A stretch of 64,000 bases of DNA from Phenylobacterium aquaticum. GTDB lineage: Bacteria; Pseudomonadota; Alphaproteobacteria; Caulobacterales; Caulobacteraceae. Of the stretch, positions 37,019 to 46,846 are shown piece by piece. The notes below the pieces were generated by a model, which was given only the letters and a program-made list of their open reading frames with translations, was not told the origin of the DNA and ran no database searches. The stretch's first letter is position 1. The number at the start of each line of letters is the position of its first letter. The stretch is from NCBI GenBank assembly GCA_947378305.1, contig CANCJJ010000004.1:1-64000 (forward strand), read 5' to 3'. The position numbers and the translations under genes were made by a program.

Positions 37019-38196
37019 CGACGCTTGTGACCTCCCGCAAGAAGTCTGGAATATACCTCCAGGGTCGCCGCACACATGGTCTCATTCGAATAGAGCCTGC
37101 GGGCCCGCTCCGAGCCACGCTTTCCCATGGCCCTCAAGCGGCGGCGACCGAGGCTGGCGGCATGATCCATGGCTTGTGCCCAGGCGTCCGCATCCCCGGG
37201 CGCGACCAGCCAGCCCGTCTGGCCATCCACCACCGTCTCCGTTGTGCCGCCATGGGCAGAGGCAATGACCGGACGGCCCATGACCTGAGGTTCTACAGCG
37301 GCACGACCGAAGGATTCCGGCACCAGGGTCGGGAGGAGGGCAACATCTGCCAGCAAGCAAGCGGCAGGCATGTCGTCGCAATGTCCGACCCGTCGGATGT
37401 GCTGGCTGAGACCCGCCGTTTCAATCGCCGTCTGAACCTCCTGGCGATAGGCCGATCGGCCCTGATCGTCCCCGGCAAACAGAACCAGGACGTCCCGCCC
37501 CCTGGCCTTCAGTCGGGCGACGGCATCAATAATGGTCAAATGGCCCTTTATGCGGGTGAGTCGCCCGGCCAACAGAAAAACCGGGCGTGCTTCAGTGGCA
37601 TCCAGTCCCCAGAGTGCGCGCAGACGTCCGAGGCGGGCCTTTGTAACCTTGGCCGGATCAAACCGGGCCAGGTCCACGCCGCGCGGAATGGTCACCACGT
37701 GCTCCGGGTCCAGGCCGTGCTCGGCCAGAACATGGTCACGGGTATAGTCCGAATTTGCGATCACCAGATCGCCGCGCGTCATGACCGCATTGTACCAGCG
37801 CTTGAGCGCCGAGCGGGCCTTGTAGACGCCATGATAGGTGGCGATGAACGGAATGCCGGTCGCTCTTGCGGCCCACAGGGCGGAGAAGGCAGGCGCGCGC
37901 GACCGGGCATGGATCACCTGGACCCCGCACTGACGGATGATCCGGATCAGGGCCAGGGCGTTTGCCAACATGACCAGGGGATTTTTCGACGACATGGGCA
38001 GCAGGATGACCTCACCGCCATCGGCCTTCAGCCGGTCGGTCATGCGCCCCCCCCGGGTCGCCACCAGGGCGCGCCCACCGGCCTGAACAACCGCGCGGGC
38101 GACGTCCAGAGTCGTCTGCTCGGCCCCGCCGGTATCGAGATCGGGAACGACTTGCAGAAGGATGAAGGTCGGGGCCAGGGTCACGTTGACCTCCAT
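37015..38196 (-). CDS. glycosyltransferase family 4
   Basis: A 393-residue GT-B enzyme. The acceptor domain begins ILLQVVPDLDTGGAEQTTLD and the donor domain holds LLAGRLTRIKGHLTIIDAV plus the EX7E-like VPESFGRAAVEPQVMGRPVIAS. The pattern is the common alphaproteobacterial GT4 paired with GT9 in LPS core assembly. It is coupled to GT9 by a 4-bp overlap and diverges from a hydrolase gene only 33 bp away. Confidence 0.92.
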   Translation of the reverse strand: MEVNVTLAPTFILLQVVPDLDTGGAEQTTLDVARAVVQAGGRALVATRGGRMTDRLKADGGEVILLPMSSKNPLVMLANALALIRIIRQCGVQVIHARSRAPAFSALWAARATGIPFIATYHGVYKARSALKRWYNAVMTRGDLVIANSDYTRDHVLAEHGLDPEHVVTIPRGVDLARFDPAKVTKARLGRLRALWGLDATEARPVFLLAGRLTRIKGHLTIIDAVARLKARGRDVLVLFAGDDQGRSAYRQEVQTAIETAGLSQHIRRVGHCDDMPAACLLADVALLPTLVPESFGRAAVEPQVMGRPVIASAHGGTTETVVDGQTGWLVAPGDADAWAQAMDHAASLGRRRLRAMGKRGSERARRLYSNETMCAATLEVYSRLLAGGHKRR

Positions 38197-38229
38197 AGCC
38201 TACTGACCTGCGTCGCGCTATGGACGCTC

Positions 38230-38973
38230 ATGGACGAAGTGAGCGGAATTCTGGCACGACCGGATGGGCAGGATCTGGCCTGGCGTCGCATTCCCGGCGA
38301 GGGCCCAACCGTGCTCTGGCTCGGTGGCTTTAATTCCGACATGACGGGTACCAAGGCGGAGGCGCTGAAGACCTGGGCCCAGGCCACCGGACGGCCCTTC
38401 CTGCGCTTCGACTATTTCGGCCATGGTGAGTCTAGAGGGGCGTTTCAGGCGGGAACCATCAGCCGTTGGCGGGAAGATGCCCTTGCCGTGCTGGACACCC
38501 TGACGAGAGGCGAGGTTTTGCTGGTTGGCTCGTCCATGGGAGCCTGGCTTGCCTGCCTGCTGGCCTTGGTCCGTGCCGACCGGGTCAAGGCGCTGGTCTT
38601 GCTGGCCCCGGCGATTGATTTCACCGACAAACTTCTTGCCCCCTCATTGCCCCAGTCGGCGCGGGATGACCTGGCGCAGACGGGCGTCTGGATGCGACCG
38701 TCAGAGTTTGGCGCGCCCTATCCGATAACCCGAACCCTGCTGGAAGACGGCGCGCAGTGGTCCCTCCTGCCGGGCCCAATTCCGATCAGGGTGCCCGTGC
38801 GCATAATCCAGGGGCAGTCGGATGCTGACGTTCCCTGGACCCATGCCATGGCTCTGGCCGCAGCCCTGCCCGGTCCTGACCTTGTGACCACCCTGATCCG
38901 GGATGGTGATCATCGATTATCCCGCCCTCAGGACCTGAGCCGTTTGATCGCTGCTGTAGAGGCGGTCATTTGA
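38230..38973 (+). CDS. alpha/beta hydrolase (ABHD10-like)
   Basis: A 247-residue serine hydrolase. The nucleophile elbow is GSSMGAW, the acid is probably in GQSDADVPW, and the catalytic His in DGDHRLSR. FRFDYFGHGES follows the oxyanion strand. This resembles the ABHD10/palmitoyl thioesterase-like group; substrate unknown. A much longer reading frame extends upstream across the GT4 gene, but family similarity begins at MDEVSGILARPDG. It overlaps the convergent epimerase gene by 8 bp. Confidence 0.85.
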   Translation: MDEVSGILARPDGQDLAWRRIPGEGPTVLWLGGFNSDMTGTKAEALKTWAQATGRPFLRFDYFGHGESRGAFQAGTISRWREDALAVLDTLTRGEVLLVGSSMGAWLACLLALVRADRVKALVLLAPAIDFTDKLLAPSLPQSARDDLAQTGVWMRPSEFGAPYPITRTLLEDGAQWSLLPGPIPIRVPVRIIQGQSDADVPWTHAMALAAALPGPDLVTTLIRDGDHRLSRPQDLSRLIAAVEAVI

Positions 38974-39823
38974 TCTCTGCCGCCAGGATAGCCGCCAGCC
39001 CCTCGCGGTAGGTCGGATAGGTGGGCCGCCAGCCCAGTTCCGCCTTGGCCCGTGCGTTGGAGACCCGCTTGTTCTCCGTCCAGAATCGTCGGGCCCGTGG
39101 CGTTAGGGCTTCGAGGTCCAAGGTCTCTGCCGGCGGGACAGGCTGTCCGAGCAGACGACAGGCCTCTGCGACCACCCTGCTATTGGCGGCGGGTTCGTCG
39201 TCGCAGAAATTGTAGATACCGCCGGGCCTGGGCCGGACAATGGAGGCCAAAAGGCCGTCCGCCAGATCGTCCACATGGATGCGGCTGAAGACCTGACCGG
39301 GAAGGTCCCAGCGTCTGGCCGAGTGATCGCGCACCCTGTCCAGGGTCGAGCGTCCTGGCCCGTAAATGCCGGGCAGGCGATGGAGCGTCACGGTCAGGCC
39401 GAAACGCTTGCCGACATCCTGCCAGTCGCCCTCTGCTACGACCCGTCTTTGGGCTTCTGGCGAGCGTGGGGCCACAGGGCTTGTCTCAAAAACCCAGCCT
39501 CCGTTTCGGTCACCATAGACACCGGTGGTCGACAGATAACCGATCCAGCGCGGCCCCAGCTTGCGTCGGATCAGGCTGGGCGTGATCACTGCCAAGCCCG
39601 GACAGGCCGTCGGGCCCGGAGGGGCTGTAATGAGGATGGCATCGGCCTGGTCGAGCTGGTCTATGAGGCCCTCCGCGTCCGCGAGGGATACAGGCTGAAC
39701 GCCATCTCTCAGATGGGCTGTATCATCCGTGCGATAGGTCGCGGTCACCTGCCACCCCTGGAGCCTGGCCTTGCGGGCCAGGGCCTGACCGGAAAAGCCA
39801 TAACCGAAGATGAAGAGCCGCAT
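38966..39823 (-). CDS. NAD(P)-dependent epimerase/dehydratase-like SDR (YeeZ-like)
   Basis: A 285-residue extended/atypical SDR. It has a Rossmann start FIFGYGFSGQALARKA, YLSTTGVYGDRNGGWV, RLPGIYGPGRSTLDRV and RIHVDDLADGLLASI, as in YeeZ-type proteins. The classical YxxxK is not obvious after STTGVYG, so catalytic activity is uncertain. It sits 7 bp after galU on the same strand. Confidence 0.82.
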   Translation of the reverse strand: MRLFIFGYGFSGQALARKARLQGWQVTATYRTDDTAHLRDGVQPVSLADAEGLIDQLDQADAILITAPPGPTACPGLAVITPSLIRRKLGPRWIGYLSTTGVYGDRNGGWVFETSPVAPRSPEAQRRVVAEGDWQDVGKRFGLTVTLHRLPGIYGPGRSTLDRVRDHSARRWDLPGQVFSRIHVDDLADGLLASIVRPRPGGIYNFCDDEPAANSRVVAEACRLLGQPVPPAETLDLEALTPRARRFWTENKRVSNARAKAELGWRPTYPTYREGLAAILAAEIK

Positions 39824-39830
39824 TTGATGC

Positions 39831-40700
39831 CTAAAGGAGGGCCTGGATGACGGCCCGGGCGGCCTCGCTCAATTCGGGTCGGGCCAGGGCATAGGCGACA
39901 TTGGCGCGCAGGAGCCCGATCTTGTCTCCGCAGTCATAGGTTGTTCCGTCATATTCCAGGGCGTGGAAGGGCTGGACCTTCATGAGTTCTGCCATGGCGT
40001 CTGTCAGCTGGATCTCCCCGCCCGCGCCCTTGCCCTGGCGCGCCAGGAGCTCAAAAATCTCAGGCTGGAGGATGTAACGTCCGGAGATGAACAGGTTGGA
40101 CGGCTCCGTCCCCAGGGGGGGCTTTTCGACCATGCCGGTCATTCTGTTGAGACGCCCATCGCGTCCGTCCAGGGCAACGATTCCGTACTTGTTGGTCTCG
40201 CCCTCAGGGGCAGGCTCGACCGCGATTATATTACTGCCTGTGCGGTTATGGGCCTCGACGCATTGGGCAAGGGCGGCGGTGCCTGCCATCATCAGCATGT
40301 CTGGCAGCATGACGGCAAAAGGCTCGTCGCCGATAATGTCGCGGGCGCACCAGACGGCATGGCCCAGGCCCAGGGGGGACATCTGGCGGACAAAACTCAT
40401 TTCGCCCGGGCGCGGCAGGTCGCGGCGAACATCGGCCAGAAGATCAAGCTTCCCCTTGGCTTCGAGCTGGGCCTCCAGTTCGACATGATGATCGAAATAG
40501 TCCTCGATCGCGCCCTTGCCCCGACCCGTCACAAAGACGAAGTGTTCGATCCCGGCCGCACGCCCTTCCTCGACAATATAGGAGAGTATCGGGCGGTCGA
40601 CGACATTCAGAAGCTCTTTGGGCGTGGTCTTGGTACCGGGCAGAACCCGGGTTCCCAGTCCTGCGACAGGTAAGACAGCCTTGCGTACGGGTTTCGCCAT
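39831..40700 (-). CDS. galU: UTP-glucose-1-phosphate uridylyltransferase
   Basis: A 289-residue nucleotidyltransferase making UDP-glucose. KAVLPVAGLGTRVLPGTKTTPKELL is the nucleotide-binding signature, and VMLPDMLMM, the metal-site EKPP segment and GEIQLTDAMAEL complete the active site. The ATG at 40700 follows GGAGG. Its product is the substrate of the UDP-glucose dehydrogenase encoded at 60.3 kb. Confidence 0.95.
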   Translation of the reverse strand: MAKPVRKAVLPVAGLGTRVLPGTKTTPKELLNVVDRPILSYIVEEGRAAGIEHFVFVTGRGKGAIEDYFDHHVELEAQLEAKGKLDLLADVRRDLPRPGEMSFVRQMSPLGLGHAVWCARDIIGDEPFAVMLPDMLMMAGTAALAQCVEAHNRTGSNIIAVEPAPEGETNKYGIVALDGRDGRLNRMTGMVEKPPLGTEPSNLFISGRYILQPEIFELLARQGKGAGGEIQLTDAMAELMKVQPFHALEYDGTTYDCGDKIGLLRANVAYALARPELSEAARAVIQALL

Positions 40701-40764
40701 CGAAGCCTCCATGGATGGACAAACCTCTAGTCTAGCCGCCCCAGGAACGCCACCCGGGATGGGG

Positions 40765-41607
40765 TCAACCCAGATTTACCGATCCATCAACCACCACGGC
40801 GCAGTCGCCGCCCACCCAGATATCCTCACCCTCCCGGTCGATGAATATCCTGGCTCGCCGTCCCAGGGCTGTCCCCTGGGCCACACAATAATGATCCGGG
40901 GCGAGGCCTGCCCCGGTCAGCCAGACGGCCAGGCCTGCATTGAGACTCCCGGTGGCCGGGTCCTCTGGAACCCCCTCGCTGGTCACAAAGGCCCGGACTT
41001 CGAAATCGGAATCCGCTCCCTCGACCTGCGGGCCGAGGACGCCGACCTCCATGCCCCTTAGCTTCAGGCGGTCGGGCTTGAGGGCTAAGACCTTGGCGGC
41101 GGACTCCAGCATGACGGCGCAGAAACCGGGGCCATTATCCACCCACTGATGAGCGAGGATCTCCGAACTGGGAATACCAAGCCCGTCCGCAATCCGGGAC
41201 ACGAGGGCCTCATCCAGCGGCCCTGAACGCCGCAGGGGCGGCGCGGCAAAGGCCAGGCGGCTTTTGGATTGGCGCACACGGACCAGGCCAATGCCGCATT
41301 CCTGAATCACCTGTCCGGAATTGCGGGGTCTGCCGCCCGCTTCCAGCCAAGCCCGGCAACTGCCCAGGGTCGGATGGCCGGCAAAGGGTAGTTCACCGTC
41401 GATGGTAAAGATCCGGACCCGGTAATCTGCGTCGGGGTGTGTGGGCGGCAGGAGGAAGGTCGTTTCGGCAAGATTGGTCCAGCGCGCAAAGGCGGCCAGG
41501 GCCTCGTCGTCGAGCCCTTCGGCCTGATGAACCACGGCCAGGGCATTGCCCATGAGGGGTTCAGCGGAAAAGACGTCCAGTTGATGGAACTTCCGGGTTT
41601 GGCTCAT
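40765..41607 (-). CDS. PhzF-family isomerase/epimerase-like protein
   Basis: A 280-residue protein of the PhzF superfamily. It shows FHQLDVFSAEPLMGNALAVV, TNLAETTFLLPP (catalytic Glu), GELPFAGHPTLGSC and DPATGSLNAGLAVWL. The family has a diaminopimelate-epimerase fold; most members are not phenazine enzymes and their substrates are unknown. It overlaps glmS by ATGA. Confidence 0.9.
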   Translation of the reverse strand: MSQTRKFHQLDVFSAEPLMGNALAVVHQAEGLDDEALAAFARWTNLAETTFLLPPTHPDADYRVRIFTIDGELPFAGHPTLGSCRAWLEAGGRPRNSGQVIQECGIGLVRVRQSKSRLAFAAPPLRRSGPLDEALVSRIADGLGIPSSEILAHQWVDNGPGFCAVMLESAAKVLALKPDRLKLRGMEVGVLGPQVEGADSDFEVRAFVTSEGVPEDPATGSLNAGLAVWLTGAGLAPDHYCVAQGTALGRRARIFIDREGEDIWVGGDCAVVVDGSVNLG

Positions 41608-43421
41608 TCCACCGTGACCGATTTTGCGAGGTTGCGCGGCTGGTCGACATCGGCACCCTTCTGGACCGCGACATAATAGGCCAGCATCTGGATCGGGACA
41701 GAAAAGACGAGGGGGGCCACCAAGGCGTCGCAATCGGGGGCGATCAGGACCTTGATCCCCGCCGGAGCCTGGCGTCCGCCTGCGGCATCCGTGATCAGGA
41801 TAATGGGGCCGCCTCGCGCCATGACCTCACTCATGTTGGACATGGTTTTTTCAAACAGTGGCCCGGATGGCGCGATGACAATGACGGGTGTCGATTCATC
41901 GATCAGGGCGATGGGGCCATGTTTCAGTTCGCCAGCAGCATAGCCTTCAGCGTGAATATAGCTGATTTCCTTAAGCTTTAGCGCACCTTCGAGGGCCAGG
42001 GCCGACATGGAGCCCCGTCCGAAATAAAGGACGTCCCGGGCCTTTGCCAATTCCGGGGCCAGGCTGCGGATGGCGTCTTCCATCTGGAAGGCAGCCGAGA
42101 TCAGTCGGGGGGATTCCAGCAGGACCCGGGTCAGATGCAACTCGTCGTCAGGGCTGACGTGACCCCGGGCGACGCCAGCGGCTATGGCCAGGGCAGTGAG
42201 GGCGGCCACCTGGCTGGTGAAGGCCTTGGTCGAGGCGACCCCGATCTCGGGGCCTGCGTGGGTCGGAAGCACTATGTCTGCCTCCCGGGCCATGGTGCTC
42301 TCATGCACATTGACCAAGGCGGCTGTGACCATGCCCTGGCTCTTGCACCAGCGCAGGCCTGCCAGGGTGTCGGCGGTTTCGCCAGATTGGGAAATCACCA
42401 TGGCCAGGGTCCCGGGTGTCACGGGCGGCTCCCGATAGCGGAACTCCGAGGCAACATCGATGTCGACGGGAAGTCTTGCAATAGATTCAAAAAGGTAGCG
42501 GCCGATCAAGCCTGCATAATAAGCGGTTCCGCAGGCCACGATCTGCAGTCGCGTGATCTTGGCGAAATCCAGCCCCGGGGGGAGGATGGCCTTGCCTGTA
42601 ACCGGGTTGAGATAGGCCGAAAGCGTATGGCCGCAGGACTCCGGTTGGTCGTGGATCTCCTTCTCCATGAAGTGCCGGTAATTGCCCTTTTCCACCAGGG
42701 CTGCGGACGCAGCCACGATCCGGATCTGGCGCGTCACAGGGTGACCTTCAGAATTAAAGATTCGGGCTGTTGTGTGATCGATCGCGACGAAATCGCCCTC
42801 GTCGAGATAGGCGATTTTCGAGGTAAAGGGACCGACGGCCAGGGCATCGCTGCCCAGGAACATCTCGCCATCGCCATAGCCGACGACCAGAGGGCTGCCG
42901 CGTCGGGCCCCCAGCATGAGGCTGTCCTCGCCCTCAATCAGGACGGCCAGGGCAAAGGCTCCGGTCAGTTTGTCCAGGGTGGCTTTCAGGGCATCAAGGG
43001 GTGCCAGTCCAGCCTCCAGGGCTGCATTCAGGACATGGGCGATGACTTCGGTATCGGTTTCGCTCTCAAAAATTGCCCCCTTGGTCGCAAGCTCTGCCTT
43101 CAACTCGGCATAGTTCTCGATAATGCCGTTATGGACCAGACTGACCCGACCCACCCTGTGAGGGTGGGCATTGGCCTCCGTCGGACCGCCATGGGTTGCC
43201 CAGCGGGTGTGTCCAATACCGATCGTGCCCTCCAGGGGGTGTTCAGAAAGTTTGCTCTCCAGGGCCCGGATTTTTCCACTCGCCCGGCACCGCGCCACGC
43301 CGTTCGGCCCGTAGACGGCAATTCCGGCCGAATCATAGCCCCGATACTCCAGCCGCTTCAGGGATTCGATGAGGCGATCCTGAACCGGACTCCGGCCAAC
43401 AATTCCGATAATGCCGCACAT
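41604..43421 (-). CDS. glmS: glutamine-fructose-6-phosphate aminotransferase
   Basis: A 605-residue enzyme making glucosamine-6-phosphate, the entry to UDP-GlcNAc. Cys2 (MCGIIGIVG) is the glutaminase nucleophile, GIGHTRWATHG and HNGIIENY bind glutamine, and two SIS domains follow (ISQSGETADTLAGL; FGRGSMSALALEGALKLKE), ending in the conserved LAKSVTVE. It diverges from glmM across 149 bp, so two steps of the pathway flank one promoter region. Confidence 0.97.
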   Translation of the reverse strand: MCGIIGIVGRSPVQDRLIESLKRLEYRGYDSAGIAVYGPNGVARCRASGKIRALESKLSEHPLEGTIGIGHTRWATHGGPTEANAHPHRVGRVSLVHNGIIENYAELKAELATKGAIFESETDTEVIAHVLNAALEAGLAPLDALKATLDKLTGAFALAVLIEGEDSLMLGARRGSPLVVGYGDGEMFLGSDALAVGPFTSKIAYLDEGDFVAIDHTTARIFNSEGHPVTRQIRIVAASAALVEKGNYRHFMEKEIHDQPESCGHTLSAYLNPVTGKAILPPGLDFAKITRLQIVACGTAYYAGLIGRYLFESIARLPVDIDVASEFRYREPPVTPGTLAMVISQSGETADTLAGLRWCKSQGMVTAALVNVHESTMAREADIVLPTHAGPEIGVASTKAFTSQVAALTALAIAAGVARGHVSPDDELHLTRVLLESPRLISAAFQMEDAIRSLAPELAKARDVLYFGRGSMSALALEGALKLKEISYIHAEGYAAGELKHGPIALIDESTPVIVIAPSGPLFEKTMSNMSEVMARGGPIILITDAAGGRQAPAGIKVLIAPDCDALVAPLVFSVPIQMLAYYVAVQKGADVDQPRNLAKSVTVE

Positions 43422-43570
43422 TTGTGCCAGTCCCTTTGTTGATCCCGCGAGGAGGGGGTAGACTCTTTGCCTGTGCCGCCTTTAGCACCCGCAAAAATGG
43501 CGTAAACTAAATCTAGGTTTCGGATCGTTTCGGCCCGTGGCCAGAATATGACGAAAGTTCGGTAAGGCCC

Positions 43571-44923
43571 ATGACACAACGCGCTTATTTCGGGACCGAC
43601 GGCATTCGCGGTCAGGCCAACAAGCACCCCATGACCGCAGAGGTTGCCCTGCGTGTCGGCCTGGCTGCAGGCAAGTTGTTCATGAGTGATGTCAAACGTC
43701 GCCACATGGTGGTGATTGGCAAGGATACGCGATTGTCCGGCTATATGGTTGAGCCTGCCTTGGTCGCAGGGTTTGCGAGTGTGGGCATGGATGTGCGTTT
43801 GCTGGGGCCTATGCCGACCCCGGGGGTTGCCATGATGACCCGGTCTTTGAGGGCCGATCTTGGCGTCATGATTTCCGCCTCTCACAACGCCTATACCGAC
43901 AACGGTATCAAGCTGTTCGGCCCCGATGGGTACAAGATGTCCGATGCCCGGGAGCTGGAGATCGAGGCATTGATGGGCCAAAACCTCGAAGATGGACTTG
44001 CCCCGCCGACGGACCTCGGGCGCGTGGCGCGGGTCGATGACAGCCAGGCCCGCTATGTCGAGATTGCCAAGGCGACTTTTCCCCGCACGATGAACCTCTC
44101 AGGCCTGAGGGTTGTTATCGATTGCGCTCATGGAGCCGCCTACAAGGTGGCCCCGGTGGTGCTCTATGAACTTGGGGCAGAGGTCATTCCGGTGGGGGTC
44201 AACCCGAACGGAACCAACATCAACGAGGCCTGTGGCTCGACCCATCCCGAGGCCATGGTCCAGGCTGTGCGAGAGTATCGCGCAGATATCGGTATTGCCC
44301 TCGACGGCGATGCGGACCGGGTGGTGATCTGTGATGAACAGGGCCAGGTGGTCGACGGGGACCAGATCATGGCCCTCATTGCCGATAGCTGGGCGCGGCA
44401 TGACCGGCTGACCGGGGGCGGGGTCGTGGCGACCGTCATGTCCAATCTGGGCCTGGAAAGATTTCTGAATGCGCGAAAGCTCAATCTTGAGCGCACGTCC
44501 GTGGGCGATCGTTCCGTCATGAAGCGCATGCGCGAGGGCAGTTTCAACCTTGGCGGGGAACAATCCGGGCATATCATCCTGTCTGATTATTCGACGACGG
44601 GCGACGGCCTCCTGGCGGCCCTGCAGGTTCTGGTTGTCCTCAAGTCCGGCTCAAAGCCCATGAGTGCCCTGGCCCGGCAGTTCGAGCCTGTTCCGCAAAT
44701 TCTGGAGAATGTCCGGTTTTCGTCGGGCAAGCCGCTCCAGACCGATGCCGTCAAGACCGCGATCGCAGAGGCGGAACAGCGCCTTGCCGGGACAGGACGG
44801 CTTCTTGTGCGCGCCTCAGGCACCGAGCCCCTGATCCGCGTCATGGCGGAAGGTGACGACGAGTCCCTCGTCCGTCAGGTGGTCAAGGACCTGGTTGGGG
44901 TCGTGAAAAAGGCGGCGTCCTGA
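43571..44923 (+). CDS. glmM: phosphoglucosamine mutase
   Basis: A 450-residue alpha-D-phosphohexomutase converting glucosamine-6-phosphate to the 1-phosphate. It starts [12 protein letters not shown]. The phosphoserine loop is [17 protein letters not shown], the metal loop ALDGDADRV, sugar loop GEQSGH and phosphate-binding [11 protein letters not shown]. It ends one base before the convergent hslO stop. Confidence 0.97.
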   Translation: MTQRAYFGTDGIRGQANKHPMTAEVALRVGLAAGKLFMSDVKRRHMVVIGKDTRLSGYMVEPALVAGFASVGMDVRLLGPMPTPGVAMMTRSLRADLGVMISASHNAYTDNGIKLFGPDGYKMSDARELEIEALMGQNLEDGLAPPTDLGRVARVDDSQARYVEIAKATFPRTMNLSGLRVVIDCAHGAAYKVAPVVLYELGAEVIPVGVNPNGTNINEACGSTHPEAMVQAVREYRADIGIALDGDADRVVICDEQGQVVDGDQIMALIADSWARHDRLTGGGVVATVMSNLGLERFLNARKLNLERTSVGDRSVMKRMREGSFNLGGEQSGHIILSDYSTTGDGLLAALQVLVVLKSGSKPMSALARQFEPVPQILENVRFSSGKPLQTDAVKTAIAEAEQRLAGTGRLLVRASGTEPLIRVMAEGDDESLVRQVVKDLVGVVKKAAS

Positions 44924-44924
44924 C

Positions 44925-45830
44925 CTAGAGGCTCTTAAGAACTTCCGGCGCCACCGCATAGACGCTGGAACAGTATTCGCAGGTCACGCGGATCTGGCCA
45001 TCGGCCTCCACCATGTCCGACTGTTCCTCGGGGCTGAAGGAGGCCAGGACCGAGACAATGCGTTCCTGGGAACACCGGCAGGTCGCCGTCAGGGGCTTGG
45101 CCTCGAAGACCCGAACCCCGTCTTCATGGAAGAGGCGGAACAAGAGGGTGTCGGCTGAAATGGTCGGGTCAATGAGTTCGTCTTCGCCGACGGTCTCGAA
45201 AAAGGCCTGGGTCCGGGTCCAGGCGTCTGCCGTAGGTCCTCGTGCATCATCCTCGGCGATATTCTGGATCAGCATCCCGCCCGCGCGCCATTGGGGGCCA
45301 TCGCCCATGTCTGCCTGACCGACCGCCAGCCGGACCCGGGTGGGGGTCTGTTCGGACTGGGCAAAATACTGCTCGGCGCAGAGGGCCAGGGTCTCGCCTT
45401 CAATTGCCGTGACGCCCTGGTAGCGATCCATGTCCGGACCCTGGTCTACCGTCATGATAAAGACGCCACTGCCCAGCAGGGTTTTTGCCCCGGGGCGAAC
45501 AAAGCCCTTTGAAACCGCCTCGACGGCCTCCTGATCGTAACGGCAATAGCCGCGCAGAGCCCCGGAGGTGTCGTAGTCGCAGACAACATAGCGAACCGGC
45601 CCGTCACCCTGGGCCTGGACAATCATGCGACCCTCAAACTTCAGGTTGGAGCCAACCAGGGCGGCCAGGGCGCAGGTCTCGCCCAGCAGGTTTGCAACCG
45701 CTTCGGGATAGTTGTGGGCGGCCAGGATCTTGTCGACGGCGGCCCCGAGGCGGACGAGACGCCCGCGCACAGGCTCACCTTCGATCTGGAAGGGGGCAAC
45801 GAGGTCGTCAGGGGCTAGGGTCAGGGTCAT
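44925..45830 (-). CDS. hslO: Hsp33 redox-regulated chaperone
   Basis: A 301-residue chaperone activated by oxidation and unfolding. The zinc-binding cysteines are C251/C253 (CRCSQ) and C284/C287 (CEYC), in the expected CxC...CxxC spacing. The linker region and NLLGETCALAALVGSNLKFEGRM core are normal. It sits upstream of nothing obvious; argF follows on the same strand 40 bp before it. Confidence 0.95.
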   Translation of the reverse strand: MTLTLAPDDLVAPFQIEGEPVRGRLVRLGAAVDKILAAHNYPEAVANLLGETCALAALVGSNLKFEGRMIVQAQGDGPVRYVVCDYDTSGALRGYCRYDQEAVEAVSKGFVRPGAKTLLGSGVFIMTVDQGPDMDRYQGVTAIEGETLALCAEQYFAQSEQTPTRVRLAVGQADMGDGPQWRAGGMLIQNIAEDDARGPTADAWTRTQAFFETVGEDELIDPTISADTLLFRLFHEDGVRVFEAKPLTATCRCSQERIVSVLASFSPEEQSDMVEADGQIRVTCEYCSSVYAVAPEVLKSL

Positions 45831-45870
45831 GGCTGGCGGATATAGTCACAACCCGGTAGATTTACGAGGG

Positions 45871-46806
45871 TCAGATTGCGCCGAAGCACCAGGCGAGGAT
45901 CGACTTTTGCGCATGTATGCGGTTCTCGGCCTGGTCCCAGATGAGGGAGCGAGGGCCATCAATCACCTCGGCGGTGACCTCCTCACCCCGGTGTGCGGGC
46001 AGGCAGTGGAGGAAAACCCCATCCTTTGCGGCAAGGTCCATAAGGCTGCCGTCCACCTGGTAGGGGGCCAGAGTCTTGAGCCTCTGCTCTGTATCGAGAT
46101 CGCCCATGGAGACCCAGGTGTCGGCCATGACGCAGTCTGCACCCTCGACCGCTTCGCGCGGATCTGTGGTGACATTGACCTGCCCCTGATGGGTCCAGGC
46201 CCGGGCCAGATCATCCGGGTTTGGCGCATAGTCGGCCGGACAGGCAATGTTCAGTCGATAGCCCAGGAGGGGGGCGGCATGGATGAAGCTGGAGCACATA
46301 TTGTTGCCGTCGCCGACCCAGGCCAGGGTCTTGCCGGCAATCGGACCGCGATGGGTTTCCAGGGTCAGCAGGTCGGCCATGATCTGACAGGGGTGGCCGC
46401 CATCTGACAGGCCATTGATCACCGGGACCGTTGAAGCTTCAGCCAGGGCCAGAATGTCCTCATGGCGATTGGCGCGAAGCATGATGGCGTCCACCATGCG
46501 CGACAGGACCCGCGCCGTATCCTCGATGGTTTCGCCCCGGCCCAGCTGCATGTCATTGGCCGTCGAAATGATGACATCCCCGCCCAGCTGACGCATGGCG
46601 GCATCGAAAGAAAACCGGGTGCGGGTGGAGTTCTTCTGGAAAATCATCGCCAGGGTGCGGTCCCGGGCGGGCGCATCCGCATCGACCCGTCCCTGGAGCC
46701 AGCCTTTTCGCGCCAACTGACGCGCAGCGGCATCGTCCAGAATGGTGCGCAGCGTGGCCCCGTCGAGGGTCCATAGGTCAGTGAAATGTCTTACCGACGT
46801 GGTCAT
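45871..46806 (-). CDS. argF: ornithine carbamoyltransferase
   Basis: A 311-residue enzyme forming citrulline from ornithine and carbamoyl phosphate. The carbamoyl-phosphate loop is seen as [13 protein letters not shown], with [24 protein letters not shown] and the ornithine/catalytic [15 protein letters not shown]. The ATG at 46806 gives the standard N-terminus. It lies 40 bp after argD, forming an argD-argF pair. Confidence 0.96.
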   Translation of the reverse strand: MTTSVRHFTDLWTLDGATLRTILDDAAARQLARKGWLQGRVDADAPARDRTLAMIFQKNSTRTRFSFDAAMRQLGGDVIISTANDMQLGRGETIEDTARVLSRMVDAIMLRANRHEDILALAEASTVPVINGLSDGGHPCQIMADLLTLETHRGPIAGKTLAWVGDGNNMCSSFIHAAPLLGYRLNIACPADYAPNPDDLARAWTHQGQVNVTTDPREAVEGADCVMADTWVSMGDLDTEQRLKTLAPYQVDGSLMDLAAKDGVFLHCLPAHRGEEVTAEVIDGPRSLIWDQAENRIHAQKSILAWCFGAI

Positions 46807-46846
46807 CGGAAGGCTCCAGACGCTAGGGTTGGAAATTCGGTGAAAA

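Noticed and set aside
37027..38229. Long upstream extension of the alpha/beta hydrolase frame
   Set aside because: It is antisense to the GT4 gene; hydrolase similarity begins only at 38230.
40765..41607. Phenazine biosynthesis inferred from the PhzF-family gene
   Set aside because: No other phenazine gene is present; most PhzF-family members have unrelated roles.
43422..43570. Possible glmS ribozyme or riboswitch between glmS and glmM
   Set aside because: The 149-bp gap lacks the glmS ribozyme core, which is mainly a Firmicutes feature; no such fold was visible.
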